Shown: piece by piece, positions 34,723 through 45,400 of the stretch
Layout: each line of letters opens with the position of its first letter
Position numbering within the stretch: the stretch's first letter is position 1
Made by a program: the position numbers and the translations under genes
NCBI RefSeq assembly: GCF_004346195.1
Contig: NZ_SMAK01000002.1
Coordinates: forward strand, 124,001-188,000
From: Tepidamorphus gemmatus
GTDB taxonomy: Bacteria; Pseudomonadota; Alphaproteobacteria; Rhizobiales; Tepidamorphaceae
Length of the DNA: 64,000 nt
Direction of reading: 5' to 3'
The notes under the pieces: model-generated
Told to the model about the DNA's origin: nothing
The model's database searches: none
Seen by the model: only the letters and a program-made list of their open reading frames with translations

Positions 34723-35694
34723 ATGAACTTGGCCGACACTGCCGAAGCGAACGAAACCTTCGCCGGCGCCGGGCGCGCACCGCTCGGCGCAATCGCCAGC
34801 CGCGCCCTGCCCTTGCTGGCGGCCTCTGCCGGGTCGATCCTCATCTCTTGGGTCGTGCTCGCGGCCATAGCGGCACTTTCCCCCGCGGTCGGCTGGATGG
34901 GCAAGCAGATGATCGACGGGCTCGAAGGGGCAGGTGGCGGACTGCTGGACATCCTGCTGATCAATGGCTGGCAATTCGGCCTGCTGTTCACAGCATTGAA
35001 GTTGCTGGAGGTGCTCGACAAGCCGGTGGGCAAGTGGGTCGAGTCGCGGCTGGTGATCGGTCTGCAGGACAGCTATCTGGCACGCCGCCGCGAGGCCTGC
35101 CCGACCGACGACGCCGCACAGATGCTCTATGGCGCAGACGAGGCCAAGAAGGGGCTCAAGATCGTCATCGACGACGTGCCGAAGCTCGTGTTCACGCTCG
35201 CTTCGGTCGGGCTCTGGCAGATGGCGCTCGCGCCCGAATGGCTGCCGTTCATGACACTGGCGATCGTTCCATCCCTGCTGTGGCTATGGCTGCTGATCGG
35301 TCCGGTGCAGGCCTCCGCCGAACGGGCGCTGGCTGCCCAGATCGCCATTGCCGGCGCGACGGACGGCGCCGCGCGGTCCGGTCTGTCGCAGGCGCAGCGT
35401 CGCTGGCTCGTTGCCTCGGTGATCATCGATGCCTTCAAGGGACTTGGCGAGAAGGGGCTCGTCTGGCTGATCTGGGCAGCCTTCGTGGGCAGCGTCCTTG
35501 CCTTCCTGCTGGCCTTCCCGGACACGACACTGGGGCGAGACATGTCGCCAGGCGAATTTGTGGTGACGATGGTGAACCTGTCGCTGCTTGTCGATCCGCT
35601 CTCCCGGCTCGGCAAGATCGCCATGCACATGGCCCAGGCGCGGCCGGCGCTGGAATGCGCGCTCGGGCTGGCCAGAAATCCAAACCATTTCTGA
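34723..35694 (+). CDS. Membrane protein resembling an orphan ABC-exporter transmembrane domain
   Basis: A 323-residue polytopic protein. The pattern of long helices and the phrases VGWMGKQMIDGLEG near the start and LVDPLSRLGKIAMHMAQARPALE near the end resemble the TMD of ABC exporters, but no nucleotide-binding domain follows and the protein ends there. It may pair with a separate ATPase or be a non-transport relative. Start ATG at 34723 with GGGAGGAG upstream; an ATG five bases earlier is followed at once by TGA. Probably regulated by the adjacent repeats. Confidence 0.6.
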   Translation: MNLADTAEANETFAGAGRAPLGAIASRALPLLAASAGSILISWVVLAAIAALSPAVGWMGKQMIDGLEGAGGGLLDILLINGWQFGLLFTALKLLEVLDKPVGKWVESRLVIGLQDSYLARRREACPTDDAAQMLYGADEAKKGLKIVIDDVPKLVFTLASVGLWQMALAPEWLPFMTLAIVPSLLWLWLLIGPVQASAERALAAQIAIAGATDGAARSGLSQAQRRWLVASVIIDAFKGLGEKGLVWLIWAAFVGSVLAFLLAFPDTTLGRDMSPGEFVVTMVNLSLLVDPLSRLGKIAMHMAQARPALECALGLARNPNHF

Positions 35695-35701
35695 ACCGGA
35701 T

Positions 35702-35718
35702 CGTTGCCGTCCCGTTGC
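35702..35718 (+). promoter_or_regulatory. 11-bp direct repeat upstream of PepSY gene
   Basis: CGTTGC occurs at 35702-35707 and 35713-35718, exactly 11 bp apart, 48-64 bp before the PepSY gene start. The core GTTG matches the repeats at 34634-34681, suggesting the same response regulator. Confidence 0.45.
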
Positions 35719-35765
35719 AGGGGCATCGGGCAGGATACTGCCGTTTCCTGAAAGGAGGATGTGAC

Positions 35766-36620
35766 ATGCGACAGACCAAACCGATCCTTGCCGCCCTCAT
35801 CCTGTCGACCGCGCTGGCCGGACCGTCACTGGCGCAGGAGGCCCGCCTGACGGGCACTGTCGCCGAGATCTTCGGCAATCAGGTCGTGGTAACCGGTCCC
35901 CAGGGACGCACTCTCGTGACCCTTCCGGACGGGGCTGCGACGCCTGCCGTCGGCACCCGCGTCGAGTTCGAGGGCCAGGCGAATGGCCAGACCTTCGCCG
36001 CCAGCCGGCTGAACCTCGTCACCAGCCCGCCTCCCGCTACGGCACCAGCACGAGGCCTGCCAAGCGAACTGGCCGGACTCGGCCTCACCGAGGTGACGAT
36101 GCGCCATGAGATCAGCCGCAGCGGCAGTCAGGAGACCCATGTCCATGGCCGGCTGGGCGACGGGTCCTGGTTGCGCGTCAAGACCCGCGACGGCCGCCTG
36201 GTCGAGGCCCGGACTTCGGGTTCCGCACTGCCACCGGTGGTCATCGACGCGCTGCTTCCGCCGATGCTGCGCGGAGCTCGCGAACTGGACGACTTTGCGC
36301 GCATCACCGAGATCGACATCAAGCGCCGCGGTGAGGTCGAGATCGAGGGCGTCGGCCGCGACGAATTGCGCCTTGAGATCGAGTTCGGTCCCGACGGACG
36401 CCTGCGCGATTACGAACGCGAGAGGGCCGGCCGCCATCGGTCCATCAGCGAGGAGGCCGCCCGCGCTGAACTCTCCCGTCTGGGCTATGACGAGGTCGGC
36501 GTGATCAAGCGTGGCCCCCGCCATGTCGATGCGGTGGCACGCAACCCCTGGGGCGAATGGGTCGACGTGAGGCTCGATGACCGTGGCCGTGTCGAACGCG
36601 AGCGTGCTCTGACGCGCTGA
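35766..36620 (+). CDS. Exported PepSY-domain protein
   Basis: A 284-residue protein with a signal peptide (PILAALILSTALAGPSLAQ). Residues ~25-85 form an OB-like segment (LTGTVAEIFGNQVVVTGPQG; EFEGQANGQTFAASRL), and the C-terminal part has PepSY-like repeats (RITEIDIKRRGEVEIEG; ELRLEIEFGPDGRL; SEEAARAELSRLGY). Periplasmic. Start ATG has AGGAGG 7 bp upstream. Likely part of the regulon of the neighbouring two-component system and concerned with envelope or cation stress (inference). Confidence 0.72.
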   Translation: MRQTKPILAALILSTALAGPSLAQEARLTGTVAEIFGNQVVVTGPQGRTLVTLPDGAATPAVGTRVEFEGQANGQTFAASRLNLVTSPPPATAPARGLPSELAGLGLTEVTMRHEISRSGSQETHVHGRLGDGSWLRVKTRDGRLVEARTSGSALPPVVIDALLPPMLRGARELDDFARITEIDIKRRGEVEIEGVGRDELRLEIEFGPDGRLRDYERERAGRHRSISEEAARAELSRLGYDEVGVIKRGPRHVDAVARNPWGEWVDVRLDDRGRVERERALTR

Positions 36621-36638
36621 GGGGGCCCACCTGCCGAC

Positions 36639-36659
36639 AGCCCGGTCCCAAGCCGGGCT
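36639..36659 (+). other. Hairpin between PepSY gene and next gene
   Basis: AGCCCGG / CCGGGCT with a 7-nt loop, no T-run after it. May attenuate or stabilise the upstream message. Confidence 0.35.
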
Positions 36660-36691
36660 AGTCGAGCAACGCAGTCAAAGGAGATCCGACA

Positions 36692-37111
36692 ATGACCGAA
36701 GAATTCACCCACGACACCTCGCCCGCTGCCGATGACCCGCTGGCCGAGCTGAGGGCCGAGATTCGCGCGCTGACCTTGCGTCTCGATGCTCTCGAGGCCC
36801 GCAGCGCTGCCGCGGCCGGACAGGTCGGCCCCGGCGTTACCGACCGGCTTGCCGCTGCCGCTGACACTGCCGCCATGCGTGCCGGCGCGGCCTGGGCTGC
36901 ACTGCGTGGCCGTCCTACCAGCAGCGACGAAGCCGACCGGCAATCGACCGGCGTTGGATCTTCCACATCGGCACAGGCCGTCGTTCGGCCTGGATCCGGC
37001 CTTGCCGCCCTCGGCATGGTCATTCTCGCCCTCCTCGCCGCCCTCCTCGCCTTCGAGGTCGTCGAGGAAGCCTTCAAGGGGCTGCGCCATTTCCTGCGCT
37101 GGGTCTTCTGA
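36692..37111 (+). CDS. Hypothetical small membrane protein with coiled coil
   Basis: 139 residues. An N-terminal coiled-coil-like stretch (DPLAELRAEIRALTLRLDALEAR) is followed by an Ala-rich low-complexity linker and one C-terminal TM helix (LAALGMVILALLAALLAFEVV), then a short basic end. A tail-anchored-like layout; no family recognised. AAAGGAG lies upstream of the ATG. Function unknown. Confidence 0.65.
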   Translation: MTEEFTHDTSPAADDPLAELRAEIRALTLRLDALEARSAAAAGQVGPGVTDRLAAAADTAAMRAGAAWAALRGRPTSSDEADRQSTGVGSSTSAQAVVRPGSGLAALGMVILALLAALLAFEVVEEAFKGLRHFLRWVF

Positions 37112-37116
37112 GGCAC

Positions 37117-37141
37117 GACCCGCGGCCTTGGGCCGCGGGTC
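37117..37141 (+). terminator. Hairpin terminator candidate
   Basis: A perfect 11-bp inverted repeat, GACCCGCGGCC / GGCCGCGGGTC, with a 3-nt loop, 6 bp after the stop. The following sequence (ACCCCTCGTCTTTCC) is only weakly T-rich. Confidence 0.6.
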
Positions 37142-37332
37142 ACCCCTCGTCTTTCCTCCCGTTCCGCTACGGCAGCGCCTGCGATGCCCTGCCCCTGTCC
37201 TGCGCGCCGCTGATGCCCCTATCCTGCACGAGGACCGCAGCAAGCGCTTCGCTCTACACGAGGGACAGCGACCAACCGGCGCATTTCACGGCAATCTGGT
37301 CCGCCCGATTGCGCCGTCGCATATCCGGACGA

Positions 37333-38511
37333 TCATCCACCGCTTCGCAGGCAATGACCTGACCGGCGATCCGTCTCACCCGCCCATCTGACGAGGATAC
37401 TTCCCGCCAGCATGCTGATGCCGATCGCAAGGAGCAACGGACCAGCGATCGCTTCGCCGATGAGACCCGACGACATCGATACCGAAATCAGCATCAGGCT
37501 GAACTCGCCGCCATGAGCGAGGATGATGCCCGCCCTCGATGCAGACGGTCCAGGATCGCCGAACCAAGAAGCCAGAATTGACACGAGCACCGCCTTGCCC
37601 GGCACAAGGATGACGAGCCAGGCAAGCACGATCGGCCAGAATTCCGGGATCAGGCCGAGCGGCATCTTTGTTCCGATGCTGATGAAGAAGATGCCGACAA
37701 ACAGATCCCGGAATGGGCGAATCTCCCGTTCGACGACATGTCGCGCATCACCTTCGCCGATGATCATTCCGGCCGCGAAGGCCGCGAGGGCCGGCGAGAG
37801 CCCCACCGACATGGCGGCAATGCCGGAACCGAGGGCGATTGCGAGTGCGAGGAGCTGGGCCAGTTCGGCGTCGCCGTGTGCAGCCGTCCACCTTGCAAGG
37901 GCTTGCAGCGGGCCCCGTGCAAAGAACAATGCCGCGACGAGCGCCGCCGCGCCGCCAATCACGGTAGCCACACCGTAGCCCTCTGCTGCACCGGTTGCCG
38001 CATCGTGCAGCAGCAGGAGCCCGGCCGCCGCCAGATCCTGGAAAAGCAGAACGGAGATCGCCAGGCGGCCGGCAGCGGAGCCCAGGGCGTCCACGCCAGA
38101 CAGCACCTTGAGACACATCGCCGTGGACGACATCGCCACCGCCCCGCCGAGAACGACGGCCGGAACGGCAGCGAGATCGAACACGAAGCTGGCCGGCACG
38201 GCGACGAGCAGGGCCGTGACGGCAACTTGAGCGGCACCGACCCCGAAGACATGACGCCGGAGCGTAACGAGCTTCTCGAAAGAGAACTCGAGCCCGAGCG
38301 CAAACAGCAGCAGAATGACGCCGATCTCGCCGACGGTGGTGAGCGCCTCACCTTCGGCCAGCAGCCCGCTTCCGGCCGGACCGATCAGCACGCCCGTGAG
38401 AATGTAGCCGACGATGCTCGGAATACCGGCACGCGAACAGATCGTCACGAGCACGAATGCCGCGAAGACCAGCAGTGCCGCGGTCTCTGGCAATCCGGTC
38501 ACGCCGTGCAT
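37333..38511 (-). CDS. Cation:proton antiporter, KefB/CPA2 type, without RCK domain
   Basis: A 392-residue CPA2 antiporter with about 12 TM helices (SIVGYILTGVLIGPAGSGLL; LLLFALGLEFS; GGAVAMSSTAMCLKVL; AFAAGMIIGEGDARHVVE). KefB proteins normally continue into a cytosolic TrkA-N/RCK domain; here the frame stops right after the last helix, so gating by nucleotide or glutathione would be lost or supplied elsewhere. The ATG at 38511 is chosen by alignment of the first helix. Last gene of the leftward stress operon; kefB is also a member of the LHR/tLST heat-resistance locus. Confidence 0.85.
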   Translation of the reverse strand: MHGVTGLPETAALLVFAAFVLVTICSRAGIPSIVGYILTGVLIGPAGSGLLAEGEALTTVGEIGVILLLFALGLEFSFEKLVTLRRHVFGVGAAQVAVTALLVAVPASFVFDLAAVPAVVLGGAVAMSSTAMCLKVLSGVDALGSAAGRLAISVLLFQDLAAAGLLLLHDAATGAAEGYGVATVIGGAAALVAALFFARGPLQALARWTAAHGDAELAQLLALAIALGSGIAAMSVGLSPALAAFAAGMIIGEGDARHVVEREIRPFRDLFVGIFFISIGTKMPLGLIPEFWPIVLAWLVILVPGKAVLVSILASWFGDPGPSASRAGIILAHGGEFSLMLISVSMSSGLIGEAIAGPLLLAIGISMLAGSILVRWAGETDRRSGHCLRSGG

Positions 38512-38557
38512 GGGTGCCCTCGGTCCGAATCCCCGCTGGCAGGACGGGTGGCCCGGA

Positions 38558-38983
38558 TCATGCTGCCTGTGACCGCGCCCAGTGTTCGATCTGTCGAGCC
38601 GACATTGCGCCGCTGGTTCTCGCAATCTCCCGTCCGCCACTGAACAGGATCATGGTCGGGATGCTGCGTATGCCGTAACGGCCGGCGAGCTGCTGTTCGG
38701 CTTCGGTATCGAGTTTGCCCAGCCGGAAATAGGGTTCGAGGGTGCGGGCCGCGGCCTCGAACTGCGGCGCCATCATCTTGCAGGGCCCGCACCACTCTGC
38801 CCAGAAATCGACGAGCAATGGCAGTTCGGCATTGGCATGACGCTCGAAATTGCTCGCGGTAAGCGTCACGGGCCGTCCTTGAAAGAGGGCAGCGCCACAG
38901 CGGCCGCACTTGGGATTGTCGGTCAACCGCCCCGGCGGCACGCGATTGGTGGAACTGCATTGCGGACATGCGACGGTTGGCAT
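38558..38983 (-). CDS. trxC: Thioredoxin 2 (TrxC) with zinc-binding N-terminus
   Basis: A 141-residue thioredoxin. Two CxxC pairs at C6/C9 and C26/C29 form the N-terminal zinc module typical of TrxC, a redox-sensitive thioredoxin. The active site WCGPC is at 64-68 and the cis-Pro segment IRSIPTMILF follows. Reduces cytosolic disulphides and has holdase activity in relatives. Lies 46 bp upstream of the antiporter gene, the same pairing as trx-kefB in LHR/tLST islands. Confidence 0.95.
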   Translation of the reverse strand: MPTVACPQCSSTNRVPPGRLTDNPKCGRCGAALFQGRPVTLTASNFERHANAELPLLVDFWAEWCGPCKMMAPQFEAAARTLEPYFRLGKLDTEAEQQLAGRYGIRSIPTMILFSGGREIARTSGAMSARQIEHWARSQAA

Positions 38984-39036
38984 CGTGTCTTCCTTTCGTT
39001 CGTCGCTGCGACGGGGCGGATGCGAGCGGCGCTCGG

Positions 39037-39879
39037 TCAGCGAGCTTCCGACGCGCCCCTCGCGTCCCGGTGCCGCGGTGCCGGCAGATATTCGACACCT
39101 CCGCCCTGACGCCGCACCGGCTGCGGATAGAGTGTCATCAGCTCGAGGATCTCCGGCGGCATGTCGGTTCGCACCGGCAGGCCCATTTCGCGCGCCTCGT
39201 CGGCCGAGATGGGATAGTCATGCGTCCAGGTACCCGTTGCCAGCGTCTCTGCGAGCGCCGCTGCCCTGCCCTCGTCCATCTTGTCCGCCAACAGCCGCTT
39301 CACGAATGCCTCGATCTGGGCGACCGCCTTGCGTCCGACATCGGCCATGATGAGGGTCTGGTCGTCGACCTCGGCGATCGGCTTGCGTTCGACGACCGCG
39401 AGCAGCGAGGCGGCCGGCATCTGGCCGATCTGCGGATCGACCGGACCCAGTGCGGAATGGTCGCACATCACGATCTCGTCCGCAGCAAGGGCAATCAGCG
39501 TACCTCCGGACATCGCGTAATGCGGCACGAACACGGTGACCTTGCCCTTGTGTCCCTGAATGGCGCGGGCGATCTGCGTCGCCGCCAGCACCAGTCCGCC
39601 GGGTGTGTGCAGCACGATGTCGAGCGGCACCTCGGCATCCGTCAACTGGATCGCGCGGAGAACTTCCTCGGAATCGTTGACGTCGATGTAGCGCATCAGC
39701 GGAAAGCCCAGGAGGTTCATCGTTTCCTGGCGATGGATGAGGAGGATGACGCGGCTGCCGCGATTGCGCTCGATCTGGGCAATCTTGCGGGCACGCATCG
39801 CTTCCAGATACTTGCGCTGCAGAACCGGCTGCAGCGCGGAGACGATGAAGAACAACCAGAGCAGCTGCATCACGTCCAT
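39037..39879 (-). CDS. SDH-family (ClpP/SppA-fold) serine protease, membrane-anchored
   Basis: A 280-residue protein of the SDH_protease family, related to ClpP and SppA. An N-terminal TM helix (MQLLWLFFIVSALQPVL) is followed by the protease core: HTPGG oxyanion segment at 91-95, nucleophile Ser124 in YAMSGGT, and DHSALGPVDPQIG with further active-site residues. Likely a membrane-bound quality-control protease facing the cytosol. Its start overlaps the rhomboid stop by 10 bp. Not part of the LHR locus as I know it. Confidence 0.88.
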   Translation of the reverse strand: MDVMQLLWLFFIVSALQPVLQRKYLEAMRARKIAQIERNRGSRVILLIHRQETMNLLGFPLMRYIDVNDSEEVLRAIQLTDAEVPLDIVLHTPGGLVLAATQIARAIQGHKGKVTVFVPHYAMSGGTLIALAADEIVMCDHSALGPVDPQIGQMPAASLLAVVERKPIAEVDDQTLIMADVGRKAVAQIEAFVKRLLADKMDEGRAAALAETLATGTWTHDYPISADEAREMGLPVRTDMPPEILELMTLYPQPVRRQGGGVEYLPAPRHRDARGASEAR

Positions 39880-40619
39880 GGACCTATCCCTCCTTCCCGA
39901 CGGCCATCCGGCAGGAAGCCGTAGACGCCCTCATCACGGTAATGGTGTCTGTAGGCGCTGGCCGGCCTCTTCAGGAGCGGCGTCACGAGCCAACCGGCGA
40001 CAAAGCCACCGATATGCGCCCACCAGGCGACACCGCCCGTTGCCTGATCGCCGATCGACAGCAGACCGGGGATGACCTGCGTCGCGAACCAGATTGCCGC
40101 GAACACGATTGCGCGGATCTCGAAGAACAGCGGGATGAACAGGATCGGCACGATCACCACCAGCCGGGCCGCCGGGAACATGCGCGCGTAGCAACCGATC
40201 ACGCCCGCGATCGCTCCCGATGCGCCCAGCGCCGGAACGACTGATTCGGGGTTCGCCAGCGCGTGCGCCAGCCCGGCCGCGACACCGCAGAACAGATAGA
40301 ACAGCACGAAGCGACCCGGTCCGAGCCTGTCTTCGACCGCCGGGCCGAAGATCCAGAGCGTCCACATGTTCACGATGAGGTGCAGCCATCCCCCGTGCAG
40401 GAACATGTTGGTGACGAACGGGGTCGGGTCGGATGGAGCGACAAGGCTCAATCGTCCGAAGAAGCGCGACGGCACCAGCGCGAAGTCGAACAGGAACCGG
40501 TCGAGCGCGCGCGGCGGAAGGCCGACCTGGTAGAGGAAGGCGAGGAGGTTCACCCCGATGAGCGTCCAGACGACGATCGGGGGGAACCTGCGGGCAACGG
40601 TATCAGCCCAGGGCAGCAT
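39870..40619 (-). CDS. Rhomboid-family intramembrane serine protease
   Basis: A 249-residue protein with six to seven TM helices. The catalytic Ser134 is in GASGAIAG and the catalytic His202 in WWAHIGGFVAG; the family motif FLHGGWLHLIVNMWTLWIFG is present. Cleaves TM helices of other membrane proteins. The C-terminal soluble tail is short. Overlaps the SDH protease gene by 10 bp, so the two proteases are probably made together. Confidence 0.95.
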   Translation of the reverse strand: MLPWADTVARRFPPIVVWTLIGVNLLAFLYQVGLPPRALDRFLFDFALVPSRFFGRLSLVAPSDPTPFVTNMFLHGGWLHLIVNMWTLWIFGPAVEDRLGPGRFVLFYLFCGVAAGLAHALANPESVVPALGASGAIAGVIGCYARMFPAARLVVIVPILFIPLFFEIRAIVFAAIWFATQVIPGLLSIGDQATGGVAWWAHIGGFVAGWLVTPLLKRPASAYRHHYRDEGVYGFLPDGRREGGIGPWT

Positions 40620-40652
40620 GGCGGGACTCCATGGGCGTGCCGCAGCACCTGT

Positions 40653-41228
40653 TCACGCCTTCCTCGACGCAACCGTCACACCCGTCCATGCCGGGGGATC
40701 GGATGCCGGGAACGACTCGAGCGAGGCTTCGAGTACCGGATCGAGCCTCTCCGGCTGCCGCTCGGAAAGATCCACCACACCGTCCATGTCGATCGCGCGT
40801 TGCACACGGTGATTGGTGATGCCGCCTGAGGGTGGACGAATGAGATATGCGCCTGCCGCGTCGACGCCCCTGAACAGCCGGTGCCGCTCGCGGCCCTGCC
40901 ACGGGTTCGCGATCCGACGCACGGGTCGATCCTCCTGGACGACATAGCGCCAATCCTGCTGTTCGGCGAAGGCGACCGCACTGTCACGATCGGGGAACTT
41001 GAGACAGATCGAACGATAGGGATCGTCGCTCGAGATCCATCCCATCAGCGGATCCATCTGCGGCGGCCGGGATGGCTCGAACTCGAGGATCCAGTAGTTC
41101 GGTCGGGGAGCCGACGTCATCGCCGACCGGGCGGGACGGTAGATGATCGCCGTCGGAACGTCCCACGACCGCATATTGGTCCCGGGAATCTTTGGCGGAA
41201 TGGGTGGACGGTTATGGCCGCGCATCAT
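40653..41228 (-). CDS. NDUFS4-type complex I accessory protein with C-terminal extension
   Basis: 191 residues. Residues ~46-108 match the ETC complex I subunit conserved region (NDUFS4/18-kDa type): WILEFEPSRPP, MGWISSDDPYRSICLKFPDRDSAVAFAEQQDW. Alphaproteobacterial homologues are normally ~100 residues. Here there is an extra N-terminus and a C-terminal part ending LESFPASDPPAWTG, a tail motif seen in small stress proteins. Its place in a proteostasis operon, away from nuo genes, suggests a stress-specific variant protecting complex I (inference). Start overlaps the upstream stop (ATGA). Confidence 0.78.
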   Translation of the reverse strand: MMRGHNRPPIPPKIPGTNMRSWDVPTAIIYRPARSAMTSAPRPNYWILEFEPSRPPQMDPLMGWISSDDPYRSICLKFPDRDSAVAFAEQQDWRYVVQEDRPVRRIANPWQGRERHRLFRGVDAAGAYLIRPPSGGITNHRVQRAIDMDGVVDLSERQPERLDPVLEASLESFPASDPPAWTGVTVASRKA

Positions 41229-42364
41229 GCCTCGTCCTCCCGTACCTGCCCGAGCAGGGCACGCTCGAGCCGCCGACGATCTGCCAGGGGTTGCGGCAGG
41301 CGCCCTGATCGGCGATGCAGCGCGTCGAGCGTCCGGTCGGCAAGCTCCGGCGGCTGGCCCAGTTCGGCCAGCCTGTCGCGGAGAAAGGCACGCGCCGCGT
41401 CGCCGATCCGTGCCACCTCGTCCTTTTCAAGCCCGTCGAGAGCGGCGGCAGCTTCCGACGTCGTGTCGTTGAGATCGACGTGGATCAGCACCCGTCGCCA
41501 TAGGGCGGGAAGTTGGGCGATCGCGCGGTGGAGCATCCGTGCCGCCTCATGGCGTTCGGCCTCGGTCTCAGCGTCGGTCGCTGACTCGTCGACGACGAGA
41601 TCCTCAAGCCGCAGGACCTCGTCAGGCTGATAGAACTCGTACATCTCCTGATCGGAGCCGGTCGGATCCACGGCCGGCTGCTCGGGTTCTGCCTCCAGCG
41701 AGACGGCGGCCTCGGGCCCCGCCCGGCGAGCGGCGCGCGCCTCCTCCTCGATCGTGTCCAGCGCCAGCCGCGTCAGCCAGTCGCCGATCGAGAACCGCGT
41801 TGGCCGCTGTTCGAACCGCTCCAGACCCTTGAGGATCGTCGCATCGACGAGATCGCGGACACTCAGGTAGCCCTCGGGGACCGATCCGCTGCATTCGAGA
41901 TAGGTCAATTCGCGCCGGACCACGTCATAGACCGTATCGAGGTGATCCTCGATCAGGTCGAAGAAGAGCTTGCGCCGATCGGCTTCTGCCGCATCACGGG
42001 CGGGCGGCAGCAGGGCGCCGATCCGGCGGCGGTGCGCCGGTCGCTTCCATTCCGATTCGTGCCTGAGGCGCGCCACGTGGCGATCAACCCGGTGGCGCAG
42101 GTCATCAAACGCCTTGCGCAGGACGGGCTCGATCTCGAACCCCTCTTCCCGTGCCACGATCACGCCCGAAGGAAGCTGCAGACGCAGGCTGGCCTGCAGG
42201 CGCGTCTTCCCGTTCGCCTGGGATAGGGTCACCTCGAGCCGGACAAGGCCATCTCCGAAGTGCTTCAGATGCGGTTCGAGATGCCGGATTTCCCTGTCGA
42301 CGATCTCTGTCGCCCGCCGTCGGGCGTCGCCGTCAAGATTACGGAATGCCTTCAGCAGCTTCAT
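41225..42364 (-). CDS. HPF/RaiA-like domain fused to sigma-70-like regions
   Basis: 379 residues. Residues ~1-105 look like a ribosome hibernation (HPF/RaiA/YfiA) domain: a central VRLEVTLSQANGKTRLQASL strand pair and a helix VLRKAFDDLRHRVDRHVARLR ending in basic residues. Residues ~135-212 resemble sigma region 2 (FFDLIEDHLDTVYDVVRREL, SVRDLVDATILKGLERF, FSIGDWLTRLALDTIEEE). Residues ~272-336 resemble region 4 (LHRAIAQLPALWRRVLIHVDLND, EVARIGDAARAFLRDRL). An acidic linker joins them. It may couple ribosome silencing to transcription or be a degenerate sigma used as a scaffold. Lies directly after the Clp gene in the stress operon. Confidence 0.7.
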   Translation of the reverse strand: MKLLKAFRNLDGDARRRATEIVDREIRHLEPHLKHFGDGLVRLEVTLSQANGKTRLQASLRLQLPSGVIVAREEGFEIEPVLRKAFDDLRHRVDRHVARLRHESEWKRPAHRRRIGALLPPARDAAEADRRKLFFDLIEDHLDTVYDVVRRELTYLECSGSVPEGYLSVRDLVDATILKGLERFEQRPTRFSIGDWLTRLALDTIEEEARAARRAGPEAAVSLEAEPEQPAVDPTGSDQEMYEFYQPDEVLRLEDLVVDESATDAETEAERHEAARMLHRAIAQLPALWRRVLIHVDLNDTTSEAAAALDGLEKDEVARIGDAARAFLRDRLAELGQPPELADRTLDALHRRSGRLPQPLADRRRLERALLGQVREDEA

Positions 42365-42385
42365 GTGTCTCTCCGGTGCCCGAAC

Positions 42386-42419
42386 GCGGCCGGGCGCGAC
42401 ATGTTGCGCACCCGGCCGC
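42386..42419 (-). other. Hairpin between clp and HPF-sigma gene
   Basis: A 9-bp perfect inverted repeat, GCGGCCGGG / CCCGGCCGC, with a 16-nt loop fills the 65-bp gap. No T-run. A candidate attenuator or RNA-stability element separating the disaggregase from the downstream genes. Confidence 0.45.
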
Positions 42420-42429
42420 CCTGTTGCAG

Positions 42430-45327
<2,898 letters not shown>

Positions 45328-45400
45328 TTGCCGTCTCCGTTGCTCGCCTCACACCTCGTCACCGGTCGTTGCTGGCCGGCCGGCTGTGTCGTCCATCGTG

